Shown: positions 8,731 to 17,909 of the stretch, piece by piece
Numbering within the stretch: position 1 is the stretch's first letter
Layout: every line of letters starts with the position of its first letter
Source: Nonomuraea thailandensis
Lineage (GTDB): Bacteria > Actinomycetota > Actinomycetes > Streptosporangiales > Streptosporangiaceae
Direction: 5' to 3'
Assembly: GCF_024172165.1 (NCBI RefSeq)
Contig: NZ_JAMZEB010000001.1
Span: 790,442-854,441, forward strand
DNA: 64,000 nucleotides
The notes under the pieces: model-generated
What the model was told of the DNA's origin: nothing
Database searches by the model: none
The model's input: only the letters and a program-made list of their open reading frames with translations
Made by a program: the position numbers and the translations under genes

Positions 8731-11700
8731 ATGGGGACACGGTTTGGTGTTCTGGGCGCCCTTGAGGTGGTGCGTGATGGGGTCCCGGTGACCGTGTCGG
8801 CGCTCAAGCAGCGAATAGCGCTGGCCACTCTGCTCTTGCAAGCGAACCAGCACGTATCGCTCGATCAGCTTGCCGAACGGATGTGGGACGGGAAGGAGAC
8901 TCCCGACGACGCGCGTGGGGCCGTTCAAACACATATCGCCAGATTGCGTCGGATCCTGCGCGATCGAGGTGACGACGGGCAGCTGATCCACACCCGCGAG
9001 GAGGGATACGTCCTGCAGCTCGCAGAGAAAGATCTCGACGTCGCCGTCTTCCTCGATCTCGTCGGCCGTGCCAAGAGGGCGGGCCAGGCCGGTGACGAGG
9101 CGGGTGAGGCCGATCTGCTCCAGCGATCACTGGCCTTGTGGCGCGGCCCGGCCCTGGTCGATGTTCCGTCCGAGTCGCTTTATCGCGACCACGTGCTGGT
9201 GCTGAACGAGCAGCGCGTGCAGGTGATGGAACGCTGGTTCGAGCTCGGGCTGCGGTCAGGCGGCCATGACGAGCTGGTCGTGGAGCTCAAGGCGGCCACG
9301 GCGGCGCACCCGCTGCGCGAGCGCTTGTGGGCTCAGCTCATGCTCGCGCTGTATCGATCGGGCCATCAGGCCGAGGCGCTTCAGGTCTACAACGTGGTCG
9401 GCGACATCCTCCGGCAGGAGCTGGGCATCCATCCCGGTGACGAGCTGCGGAAACTGCATCACGACATCCTCACTGGCGATCACGGTCTGCTGGTCCCCTC
9501 CGCGCCGGCGAGCACGGCACCCGTGTCCGGGCAGCCGGACGGCGTACCCGCGCCACCGCCGCGAACGGCCGAACCCGGCCCGGTCCCCTCGGCGGTGCTC
9601 CCCCGTCAGCTCCCCGCTGACATCACGCACTTCACCGGCCGACTCGCCGAGCTGGCGACGCTGGAGAAACTCGTGTCCGGCGGCCAGGCGCCGCGGCCGA
9701 TCGTCGTCGACGGTCCTGCGGGTGTGGGCAAGACCGCGCTGGCCATCCGCTGGGCGTACCTGGTCCAGGATCGATTCCCGGACGGCCAGCTCTACCTCGA
9801 TCTCCGCGGATTCGGACCCGACGCGCCGGTCGAACCCGCCGCCGCCGTGGAGATGCTGCTGCGAGCGCTGGGGGTCGCGGCGGAGCAGCTCCCGGCCGAG
9901 CTGGACGCGCGGTCGGCACTGCTGCGTACGTTGACGGCCGGGCGGCGCGCGCTCATACTCCTCGACAACGCCCGCGACGAGGCGCAGGTACGCCCCCTGC
10001 TCCCCGGCGCGCAGTCACAGGTGCTGATCACCAGCCGAAGCCAGCTACGTGGGCTGGGCGCCCGGGAAGGCGCGTTCCGCGTCACTCTCGACGTCTTCTC
10101 GCCGGACGAGGCTCATGCCCTGCTCGCCGTGCTCCTCGCCGAAGAACGCCTGCGTGCCGCTCCGCAGGCGGAGACGGAACTCGGCGAACTGTGCTCGCGT
10201 CTGCCGCTGGCACTCAGCATCGCGGCGGCCAACCTCGACGCCAACCCGCACCTGAGCCTGACCGACTACGTGGGCGAGCTACGCGACAATCGGCTGGCAG
10301 CCCTGGAAGCCGGCAGCGACCAGGCGGCCGCGGTCCGTGCCACGCTGGATGTGTCCTACACCGCCCTGCCCGAGCCGCAACGCAGGGTGTTTCGCCTGCT
10401 CGGGCTGGTGCCCGGCGCGGATTTCACCGCGGAGGTCACGGCCGCGCTGGCCGGCTGCTCGATCGCCGAGGCCAGACGAAACCTGGACGCGCTCGCGTCC
10501 TTCCATCTGATCCGCATGCACGGCCCAGGCCGATACACCTTCCACGACCTGCTCCGCCTCTACGCCGCCGACCACGCGCGCTCCGACGATACTCCCGGCG
10601 CGCTGCTGGAGGCCGAACGGCGCCTGTACAACTGGCACCTGCACAGCGTGCTCGCCGCCGCCGAGATCCTCCACCCCCACTGGGTACGGTTGCCGCCACC
10701 GCCACTCATGGACACCGTGAGTCCGGTGACCTTCGACGGCCAGGAGCGCGCCGTGGCCTGGCTGGAGGCGGAACACGCCAACCTGGTCGCGATGATCCAC
10801 GACGCGCCACGGCACGGTCAGAGCGAGATGGTGTGGCTGCTGACGGATGCGTTGCGCGGCCATTTCTGGTTGAGCAGGCGCCTGGAGGACTGGCTCTCCT
10901 GTGCCCGATCCGCCCTGACCGCCGCCGTCGCCGTCGACGACCGGGCGGCCCAGGCCGTGATCCAGTTGAGCCTCGCCAACGCCCAGACGTTCCAGGACCG
11001 CCCCGAGCGGTCGATGGGGCCCTACGCGCGGGCGTTGTCGCTCGCGGAGGAGGTCGCCTGGCTGGACTGCCAGGCCTTCGCCCTGGCCGGGCTAGCCAAC
11101 GCCCATCTGCGCCTGGGCTATCCGCAAGAGGCCGTCGAACACCTCAACCAAGCCCTCACTCGACGGGCTGACGACACGCGCGGGCAGGACTCCTTTCTCA
11201 ACAATCTGGCAGTCGCCTACGCCCAGCTCGGGCAACTGGAGCTCGCCCTCGACCACCTCGATCAGGCCATGAACCTCGCCATGGACAAGCATGCCGTCTA
11301 CATCTGCAACCTCGGCGAGGTGAACCACAGCCTAGGACGGCTCGACGAGGCGGTCCGGCTGCTCAGCGAAGGCATCTCCCTCTGTCGCCAGTCCGGGGAC
11401 CGCGGTGTGGAGCTGGAGTGCATGGTCCTGCTGGCGGCCGTTCACCGTGACCTCGGACGCCACGCCGAGGCGATCGAGCTCGCCGATCAGGCCTTGACGA
11501 TGTGCCAGGACCTCGGGGACCGAATCCTCCAGGCCGGCGCCCTGAACGTTCTCGGCGCGGTCCATCACGATCTCGGCCGGTACCGCGAGGCGTTCGACCG
11601 TTACCAGGAGGCGCTCGACGCGTCGAAACAGGGCAATCATCGGCATCCAGAAGTCGCCAGCCTGATCGGCCTCGCCAATGCCGCCGCGAAGCTCGGCCAC

Positions 11701-12051
11701 CTGCCGGAGGCCGTCGCGCATGCCGAACGGGCCCACACGATCGCCCGCCACCGTTCCTTCCGCGTGCTGGAGGGCCTCGCCCTCACCGCGCTCGCGGAGA
11801 TCGGCATCGAACGCGGCGCCTGGCCCCACGCCGTCATCCGGGCGAAGCAGGCAGTCGCCCTGCATCGCGCGACAGGTCACCGCCTGGGTGAGGCGCGAGC
11901 CCTCCGGGTGATCGGCGACGCTCTGCACAAAAAGGGCGGGGCGCTCGCCGCTGAGGGCTTCTGGCGCGAAGCTCACGATCTGTTCTCCGCGGTCGGCACT
12001 CCCGAAGCCGCCACCGTCGGTGCCCTCATCGAAGGACCCGCAGGAGATTGA
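8731..12051 (+). CDS. AfsR/SARP-type regulator: winged helix, BTAD, NB-ARC ATPase and TPRs
   Basis: 1106 residues. An OmpR-like winged helix (RFGVLGALEVVRDGVPV, about 1-95) is followed by a bacterial transcriptional activator domain (FLDLVGRAKRAGQAG to the HPGDELRKLHHDIL end, about 100-250). An NB-ARC/STAND ATPase follows, with Walker A GPAGVGKT near residue 330 and LILLDNARDE as Walker B. The C-terminal third (about 770 onward) is TPR repeats. AfsR-like proteins activate secondary metabolism or development genes, with the ATPase/TPR part as sensor. The ATG at 8731 is chosen because family members start just before RFGVLG; in-frame starts at 8668 and 8545 give a non-conserved extension. No biosynthetic gene cluster lies beside it, so its target is elsewhere or lost. 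Confidence 0.9.
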   Translation: MGTRFGVLGALEVVRDGVPVTVSALKQRIALATLLLQANQHVSLDQLAERMWDGKETPDDARGAVQTHIARLRRILRDRGDDGQLIHTREEGYVLQLAEKDLDVAVFLDLVGRAKRAGQAGDEAGEADLLQRSLALWRGPALVDVPSESLYRDHVLVLNEQRVQVMERWFELGLRSGGHDELVVELKAATAAHPLRERLWAQLMLALYRSGHQAEALQVYNVVGDILRQELGIHPGDELRKLHHDILTGDHGLLVPSAPASTAPVSGQPDGVPAPPPRTAEPGPVPSAVLPRQLPADITHFTGRLAELATLEKLVSGGQAPRPIVVDGPAGVGKTALAIRWAYLVQDRFPDGQLYLDLRGFGPDAPVEPAAAVEMLLRALGVAAEQLPAELDARSALLRTLTAGRRALILLDNARDEAQVRPLLPGAQSQVLITSRSQLRGLGAREGAFRVTLDVFSPDEAHALLAVLLAEERLRAAPQAETELGELCSRLPLALSIAAANLDANPHLSLTDYVGELRDNRLAALEAGSDQAAAVRATLDVSYTALPEPQRRVFRLLGLVPGADFTAEVTAALAGCSIAEARRNLDALASFHLIRMHGPGRYTFHDLLRLYAADHARSDDTPGALLEAERRLYNWHLHSVLAAAEILHPHWVRLPPPPLMDTVSPVTFDGQERAVAWLEAEHANLVAMIHDAPRHGQSEMVWLLTDALRGHFWLSRRLEDWLSCARSALTAAVAVDDRAAQAVIQLSLANAQTFQDRPERSMGPYARALSLAEEVAWLDCQAFALAGLANAHLRLGYPQEAVEHLNQALTRRADDTRGQDSFLNNLAVAYAQLGQLELALDHLDQAMNLAMDKHAVYICNLGEVNHSLGRLDEAVRLLSEGISLCRQSGDRGVELECMVLLAAVHRDLGRHAEAIELADQALTMCQDLGDRILQAGALNVLGAVHHDLGRYREAFDRYQEALDASKQGNHRHPEVASLIGLANAAAKLGHLPEAVAHAERAHTIARHRSFRVLEGLALTALAEIGIERGAWPHAVIRAKQAVALHRATGHRLGEARALRVIGDALHKKGGALAAEGFWREAHDLFSAVGTPEAATVGALIEGPAGD

Positions 12052-12394
12052 GGGACGCCGGTTCCACAGTGGACGATGCCAGCCGCTGGGTCCCCGCAAG
12101 CTCACAAGGCCGAACTGAACTTCCCGTGGTGCTCGACGTCCCTCTCCCCCAGAGTCGAGATCAGGCGGCGCGCTCGGCGATCACCGCGTCCGGAACGATC
12201 CCCCAGCGATAGGCCCGCATCTGGGTCCCTTCTCACGGACAAGGTGGCGATCCGCGCCGCTCAAGGGGCACCCACGGCCCCCCACCGAGATCGTCAGCTC
12301 ACGGGATGGTGGTCAGAGGGTGTCTTCGATTGCGTGCCTGCTGTGCGCCATGTCGCCATCTCGTCAAGAGCCGCGGGTGGTTCTACGCGCGTGA

Positions 12395-12482
12395 GTCGGC
12401 CCCACTTACGCGTCGGCTTTGGCCCCACCGTCAGTGCATGGCGTAGCCACCCGGTGACGTTCCGATGGCTTTTGGCCCCACC
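12395..12482. repeat. Repeated GGCCCCAC-type motifs, probable IS21 end region
   Basis: TCGGCCCCACTTACG (from 12397), CGGCTTTGGCCCCACC (from 12414) and TGGCTTTTGGCCCCACC (from 12466) are spaced repeats just upstream of the broken istA. IS21 ends carry multiple internal transposase-binding repeats, which fits. The rest of 12052-12533 holds no recognisable gene. Confidence 0.5.
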
Positions 12483-12533
12483 ACAGACATTGTGATGAGA
12501 CGCTGCTTGTGCTCCTGATCCGGAGGGGCGCGA

Positions 12534-13130
12534 ATGGCGCGGATGACCAGAGTGGAGATCTACGCGGCGATCCGGCGGGACTCCAGGGCAGGGCTCGGGG
12601 TCCGGGCCTTGGCTCGCAAGTACGGCGTGCATCGCCGGACAGTGCGTGAAGCACTGACGTCGCCCTGGCCGCAACCGCGAAAGAAGCCGCCGCCCCGCCG
12701 TTCGCGACTTGACGCCTTCAAGCGGGCCATCGACCAGATGCTGCGTGAAGACCTGAACGCTCCGCGCAATCAGCGGCACACCAGCGGGCGTATCTACGAC
12801 CGGCTGATCGCCGAGCACGACATGGAAGGGATCTCCTACTCCACCGTCTGCGGCTATGTGGCCTGGCGGCGCCCCGAGATCCGCGTGCAGGCCGGCCGGC
12901 CCCCTCGGGAAGTCCCCATCGACCAGGAACACCGGCCCGGCGTCGACGCCCAGGTCGACTTCGGCGACGTCGTCGTCAACCTGGCCGGCAAGCCGACGGT
13001 CTGCTACCTGTTCGTCTTCCGCCTGTCGTATTCGGGCAAGGCAGTGCACCGTGTCTCGCTGTCGTGCGGGCAGGAAGCCTTCCATGGAAGGACACGTGCA
13101 CGCCTTCAGCGTGCTCGGTGGTTATATGGG
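12534..13130 (+). pseudogene. istA: IS21 family transposase istA, truncated and frameshifted
   Basis: The N-terminal 180 residues are clear IstA: a helix-turn-helix (GLGVRALARKYGVHRRTVREAL), GRIYDRLIAEHDMEGISYSTVCGYV, and the first catalytic Asp in DAQVDFGDVVV. At about 13083 the frame breaks: GQEAFH continues as MEGHVHAFSVLGG in another frame. Homology then stops near 13125, where the recombinase upstream region begins. The remaining two-thirds, with the second catalytic Asp and the Glu, and its istB are missing here. It differs from the IS21 copy at 17859-20061. The junction suggests that arrival of the recombinase element removed the rest. Confidence 0.85.
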
Positions 13131-13192
13131 TGACATCACCTCCACGATCTCGCGGTTCAGGTCAAGATGGTCGTCCCCGTCGAGGAGCGGCC

Positions 13193-14214
13193 ATGGTCTG
13201 GCAACCACAGCTGGTACGGCGTGTCGACGCCGCCGGCAACCTCCAACTGTCGCTGGGGCACACGCTGGTGGACGACTACCTGGCGTTCGTGGCCGCGCGC
13301 TGCCGGCCTAACACCGTGCTAGCCACCGCCTACGACCTGAAGGTCTTCTTCTCGGCGATCCCCAAGGAACCGGCCGACGTTGTCACGGCGGACATCTTCG
13401 CGTTCATCACCGCGCAGAAGGCGCCGCGCCGCGGACCGAAGGTGGTCCGCCTGGAAGACGGCGAAGCGGGGCTGTCGGCGCGCACCATCAAGCGCAGGCT
13501 GGCCAGCGTCTCCGGGTTATTCGGATACTTGGCCACCCGAGATGATCTGGCGATCCAGCGCAACCCGGTGCCCACCGGCCTGGCCAACCGGCGTCGTGAA
13601 CAGCGGCGCGGATCGCCGCTATTGCGCACGCCGCGCACCCTGCCGCATGTCCTTGGGGCTGCCGAGGTCGAAGCGGTCCTCGACGCGCTGAATACCAGGC
13701 GAGACCGGGCCATGGTGTTGGCCATGCTGCTGGGCGGGCTGCGCCGCTGTGAGGTCCTGGGCCTGCGAGTGGGTGACCTGTCACCGGGAGAGCGCCGGAT
13801 GTTCATCAGCGAAGGTAAGGGCGGGCACCAGCGTCTGATCCCCATCTCCGCGACGTTCTTCACCGCTGTTGGCGACTACCTGGACCAGGAGCGGCCTGTC
13901 GTCGACCACGACCATCTGTTCGTCGTGCTGCGCGGCCCGACGCGTGGCCGGCCGCTGTCAGCGGATGGGTTGGATGAGATCCTCGACGGCGTCCGCAAGC
14001 GCACCGGGCTATCCCAGCTGACCTGCCATCAGCTTCGTCATACCTGCCTGACTCGGCTGCGGGAGGCCGGGATGGCTCTGGAAGCGGTGCAGGCCCAGGC
14101 TGGACACCCTCGATCGAGTTCACCCGGATCTATCTCCACCTGGCCAACGCGTGGTTGGTGAAGCAGTACCTGGACGCCAGCGCCGCCATCGACGCCGACA
14201 GGACCAACCTCTGA
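13193..14214 (+). pseudogene. Tyrosine recombinase 1, frameshifted before the nucleophile Tyr
   Basis: The ATG at 13193 follows GAGGAG (13182-13187). The protein has an N-terminal SAM-like core-binding domain (HTLVDDYLAFVAARCRPNTV) and a catalytic domain with R184 (LRRCEVLGL), H279 and R282 (CHQLRHT), and the GH box. Directly after that GH the frame is lost: in frame 0 it ends at 14161, but a single missing base at 14108-14109 would restore SIEFTRIYLHLANAW, containing the expected catalytic Tyr (codon 14131-14133), and run to TGA at 14212-14214. That restored stop overlaps the ATG of the next recombinase, as expected for coupled genes. As sequenced it lacks its nucleophile. A sequencing indel is the main alternative. 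Confidence 0.82.
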
Positions 14215-16037
14215 TGCCCCGGGCCACGGCCTTGCCGATCATCCGCCCCGACCTCGTGGAGCACTACCTTGCTGACCGGGCCTCGCAGGACATGAACAAC
14301 GATCACAAGGTTCGCTGGGGAGCACGAGCCCTGCTCGCCGCCGTCCCCGACCTGACGGCGTTTGACCGTCTGCCGCTGGAGCGACAGCTGGCCTTTCACC
14401 ACGAGAGCCACCGGTTCGTCAGCTGGCTGGCCGTCACCGGGCACCTGCAGCCCGGAGCGGACTACTTGGTGGCCCGGCGGCCACGGCTGGACATCGTGCT
14501 GGCCCGCACCGACCCGGAGCTGCACCTGCGATTCATGGAAACCGCTCGCCTTCTCGGCTTTCGCGAGCCGCTGGCGATGACCCAGTTCAACCTGCTCGCC
14601 CACCTGGTGGCCCTGGCCCGCAAGCCAGCTGATCAGCTCCGGCAGGCCGACTGGGACGAAGGACGACGGCTGTTGCTGGAAGCCGCACGCCGTATCCCCA
14701 ACCGCGGGGTGAAGGCGCTGTCGACGTCGTTGTTCAACCTGGAGGCCACGCTCTTCCACTGCGGGCTGACCGACAACCTGCCACGTCGGCGCTCGCCCAA
14801 CCGTGGCAATGTCCGGGCACGGCAGTGGTCGACCGTCCCGGCCACGATGGCCGCGACGATGCGCCACTACCTGGCGCAGATCAGCGGGACCCTGCGATCG
14901 AGCACCGTAAAGAACGCCGAGCTGACCCTGCGCGAGTTCGCGCTGCTCATCACGTCCGAGGACCCAGTGGTGAGCTGCGTGGCCGACCTGCAGCGTCGAC
15001 ACATCGAACGCTACAAGGGCTGGCTGCTGGAGCGACCGGCCGCACGCGGCGGTCCGCTGCACCGGCATACGGTCCGCGATCGGCTGGGCACGCTACGGAC
15101 CTTCCTGCGGCGCCTGGATGAGTGGGATGCCGACGATCGCCCCGCCCGACAGCTGGTCTTCGACAGCGACATGCCCATCGCCGACGAGCCACTCCCGCGG
15201 TTCCTCGACGACGCCGCGGCCGCCAAGCTGCTGGCCGCCGCCAGGCAAGATCCCGACCCGTTCGCGCGGCTGGCGATTGAGATTCTGGCCCGCACCGGGA
15301 TGCGCCGCAGCGAAATGCTCGGCCTCACCATCGACGCCGTGGTCCAGATCGGCTCGGCCTACTGGCTGCGGGTTCCGGTGGGCAAGATGCACACCGACCG
15401 CTACGTCCCCCTGCACCCCCAGCTCAAAGCGCTGCTGGACGACTGGCTCCAGCACCGGCCCGAAGGGTTACGCTCGAACCTGTTGTTCACCGACCACGGC
15501 CGCCCAGTCAACGCCTCCCGCATCGAAACCGCCGTCCGCAACGCCGCCGACCGCGCCGGCCTGGGCCGAGTCACCCCACACCAGCTCCGGCACACGCTCG
15601 CCACCCAGGCGATCAACCGGGGCATGTCGCTAGAGGCCATCGCCGCGCTACTCGGGCACCGGTCGCTGTCCATGACCCGCGTCTATGCCCGCATCGCCGA
15701 TCGGACCGTCGCCGACGAGTACTTCGCGGTCACCGAGAAGGTCGAGGCCCTCTACGACGCCCCACGTCGGCTCCCCGCCGACGCCGAGGGCAGCGAGATG
15801 GCCAAGCTGCGGCGGGAGATGCACCGCCGGATGCTCGGCAACGGCTACTGCGCCCGCCCCGTCGAGATGGACTGCCATTTCGAGTCCATCTGCGAGTCCT
15901 GCACGTTCTTCGTCACCACCATCGAGTTCCGGCCGACCCTCGAACGGCAACGCGACGACGCCGCGGCCAAGGGGCAAGTCGCCCGCGAACAGATCTTCAA
16001 CGGCCTGCTCAATCGACTCGACGGACAGGCGTCGTGA
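14214..16037 (+). CDS. Tyrosine recombinase 2, long Tn554-TnpB-like type
   Basis: 607 residues starting at the ATG (14214) that overlaps the restored stop of recombinase 1. A long N-terminal half is followed by a complete tyrosine recombinase domain: R364 in TGMRRSEMLGL, HQLRH, GHRSLSMTRVYARI with Y491 as nucleophile. The C-terminal tail has a Cys cluster (GYCARPVEMDCHFESICESC) that looks metal-binding. Length, tail and coupling to a shorter partner resemble TnpA/TnpB of Tn554-like elements. With recombinase 1 broken, the element is probably immobile unless helped in trans. Its attachment sites were not found. Confidence 0.85.
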   Translation: MPRATALPIIRPDLVEHYLADRASQDMNNDHKVRWGARALLAAVPDLTAFDRLPLERQLAFHHESHRFVSWLAVTGHLQPGADYLVARRPRLDIVLARTDPELHLRFMETARLLGFREPLAMTQFNLLAHLVALARKPADQLRQADWDEGRRLLLEAARRIPNRGVKALSTSLFNLEATLFHCGLTDNLPRRRSPNRGNVRARQWSTVPATMAATMRHYLAQISGTLRSSTVKNAELTLREFALLITSEDPVVSCVADLQRRHIERYKGWLLERPAARGGPLHRHTVRDRLGTLRTFLRRLDEWDADDRPARQLVFDSDMPIADEPLPRFLDDAAAAKLLAAARQDPDPFARLAIEILARTGMRRSEMLGLTIDAVVQIGSAYWLRVPVGKMHTDRYVPLHPQLKALLDDWLQHRPEGLRSNLLFTDHGRPVNASRIETAVRNAADRAGLGRVTPHQLRHTLATQAINRGMSLEAIAALLGHRSLSMTRVYARIADRTVADEYFAVTEKVEALYDAPRRLPADAEGSEMAKLRREMHRRMLGNGYCARPVEMDCHFESICESCTFFVTTIEFRPTLERQRDDAAAKGQVAREQIFNGLLNRLDGQAS

Positions 16038-16100
16038 CCGAACTCAGAATCTGCCGAATGCTGGCAGCATGATCTAACGATCAAGGCGGCAAGGGCGCGA

Positions 16101-17069
16101 CTATCGAGAGGGTTCCCTCCTCGCGTGCAGCCACGCTTTCTCGAACTCGTCTCGGCTGATCTCCATCTCCACCAGCTCAGGATCGAAGAGATCCACGACA
16201 GGCGGATTGAAGGGCCAATCATCCGCCTGCGTTCCGCATAATTCACCTTGCCTGGAGGCACGAAACATAGGATGAGCTGCAGGTTTTCCATCGACTGCCC
16301 GAATCGTTCGTTTCTCTAGGAGTCCACAACAGTCCAGGTCAGCAACGCGGTCGATCGGGCCGAGGGGCCGACAATGGGCCGAAGAACAGCGGTGGCAAAT
16401 CCCTGCAAGCAGGGGCAAGTTGCCGACCTCCGAGTGGCGTGTGGCATCGACGCCCTATCGTCGATGCTGCGGCGGTCCGGGCCAGGACATGGGTCAGATT
16501 CCGAAGAGAGCGCCGTATGGCCTCTCCACCTGCGGAAATGCCAGAGCCTAGAGAAACGGCCTGTGGCCGCCGAGAAGGTGAAGCCACAGGCCAGCAGGCA
16601 TGCCGTCGCTCCAGAGGTCCCGAATTACGCGGAACGCGGGATCCGGATCGCTCTTGATAGCGGTGCCGTCGTCGGCCTGTTCCACCTGGCGGAGCCGGCG
16701 GCCATCGGATCCGATCTCCATCAGATAGGTCGCCGGGTCCACGCCGTCGTCGCCATCCCAACGGCGCCGCAGATAGAGAACAGGCCTGTCCGCGAACGCG
16801 CCGAAGCCGGGCAGAGCACGCTGAGCATCACGCTTGGCTCGCAGGTCATCCAAGCCTCCTGGCATGGCGTGAGAGTCGATATCGGCCTCGGCCAGATTCC
16901 ATCCCTGAGCCTGGTCAACAGCCTGCGGACTGTCGATGACCTCCACTTCAGCGAACGTCTCCAAGACCTCCCGGGCCGTCGTCGCATGGACCCACCACCA
17001 CACTCCGCCCATGCCATAGTCATGCAGGACAAGGAAACGCTTCTTGGGCTCAGCCGCGCCATCGGTCAC
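16101..17069 (-). pseudogene. Hypothetical protein gene split by a 415-bp MITE-like element
   Basis: Reading on the minus strand from a GTG at 17069, the protein runs through KKRFLVLHDYGMGGVWWWV and YLRRRWDGDDGVDPATY to AIKSDPD, where the element at 16226-16640 interrupts it. The sequence resumes as DDWPFNPPVVDLFD and ends at the TAG at 16101-16103. Removing the element and one copy of the ATCCG target duplication restores one continuous frame of 182 residues, so the insertion is the only visible defect. The product is an Asp/Trp-rich soluble protein that I do not recognise. It starts 14 bp after the stop of the chimeric gene at 17083-17790 and was probably in one operon with it. Confidence 0.72.
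16226..16640 (-). mobile_element. 415-bp MITE-like non-autonomous element, copy 1
   Basis: The ends are CCTGCGTTCCGCATAATTC (left) and the complement of CCCGCGTTCCGCGTAATTC (right): 19-bp terminal inverted repeats with two mismatches. ATCCG flanks both ends (16221-16225 and 16641-16645) as a 5-bp target duplication. A second copy, identical over the whole length as far as I can compare by eye, lies inverted at 59614-60028 with a different duplication. There is no transposase ORF. Inside is a further 12-bp inverted repeat, CGTTTCTCTAGG (16309-16320) against CCTAGAGAAACG (16547-16558), plus several hairpins. Confidence 0.88.
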
Positions 17070-17082
17070 AGCCAACCAGCTC

Positions 17083-17790
17083 CTACTCCTCGGCGAACGA
17101 TTCGTTGCTCCAACGGAACCACGCCTCACCGTCCTGAACGTGAAGCAGGAACCCTGCCACTGGACCATGAGGCGCTACTAGGCGCACGACCCGCGTGATC
17201 TTGTCATAGATCGTTTCCCATCGCTCATATTCCTCGTCGAGGGTGTCGAGCAGCGCCAGTTCCTGCTGGAACAGCGGTTCCAAATCAGGGAACGCAGGCC
17301 CGGCAACGAACCGACCGCTGAGCCACGGCCCATCTGCGTCCTCGATCGTGATCTCACCGATTAAGTCGTCCTGACGCATCAAACGCCACACCTCGCCACG
17401 CGAGCTCACCGCCGCTCCCGCCCTTCCCTTGCCGCGAAGTCTTGACAACGAGACCCGCATATTAGAGGGGTGCCAACCGGCAAGGTCCGCTACGACAAGA
17501 TAGGTCAGCAGCGGCACCATCGCTCGTGGTCCCGGGATCCTCCGCTGGCCGGCCTCATGTCGTGCGGAACGGAACTGCGCCATCCACTCCCTGTCGAGCT
17601 GGCCGACCGTCAGGCCCGTATCTTCCAGCCAACGCCCGACCTGGCCCAGATCCGTGAGCATGTTCCGGACTGTCTCCGCCGTGTAACCCCGCTGCTCCAG
17701 CCATAGTCGGTAGCCCTCGACCTGCGGCCCCAGCAGACCGGGTTTCCTCCTCGTGCCCGCCATCGCACTCGCCTCCTTCGAGAGAGCCAA
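17083..17790 (-). CDS. Chimeric ORF: recombinase N-terminal fragment fused to a hypothetical protein
   Basis: 235 residues from two sources. The first ~100 residues (GYRLWLEQRGYTAETVRNML and QVGRWLEDTGLTVGQLD, to GPRAMVPLLTYL) are the core-binding domain of a tyrosine recombinase; the catalytic domain is absent. From about VWRLMRQDDLIGEITIEDAD to the end (VVRLVAPHGPVAGFLLHVQDGEAWFRWS) is a separate small acidic protein of unknown function, whose own start was probably the GTG at 17389. The frame is open through the join. The downstream neighbour (16101-17069) is likely its former operon partner. The join probably arose when a recombinase element inserted or decayed. Whether the fused protein is made is unknown. 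Confidence 0.7.
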   Translation of the reverse strand: MALSKEASAMAGTRRKPGLLGPQVEGYRLWLEQRGYTAETVRNMLTDLGQVGRWLEDTGLTVGQLDREWMAQFRSARHEAGQRRIPGPRAMVPLLTYLVVADLAGWHPSNMRVSLSRLRGKGRAGAAVSSRGEVWRLMRQDDLIGEITIEDADGPWLSGRFVAGPAFPDLEPLFQQELALLDTLDEEYERWETIYDKITRVVRLVAPHGPVAGFLLHVQDGEAWFRWSNESFAEE

Positions 17791-17822
17791 ATTGCTCCCA
17801 CGAACGAGACTCCGCTCAATAG

Positions 17823-17909
17823 GCGACTATGCCGAGTCTCAGGCGGTGAACGCGCTGCTCAACACGCTTCCGCAGGACCGTCCTCGGCATAGTCGCGGTC
17901 TCGGCATAG
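17823..17909. repeat. 14-bp inverted repeat plus direct repeat at the broken istB end
   Basis: GCGACTATGCCGAG (17823-17836) and CTCGGCATAGTCGC (17883-17896) are a perfect inverted pair 46 bp apart. CTCGGCATAG occurs again at 17900-17909. The block lies exactly where IstB homology is lost, so it marks a rearrangement scar or another element's end. Confidence 0.6.

Noticed and set aside
16374..17198. A 274-codon plus-strand frame crossing the MITE and the split gene
   Set aside because: It spans the element and the antisense of a recognisable gene; the part inside the element recurs at copy 2 without the rest, so it is not a conserved protein.
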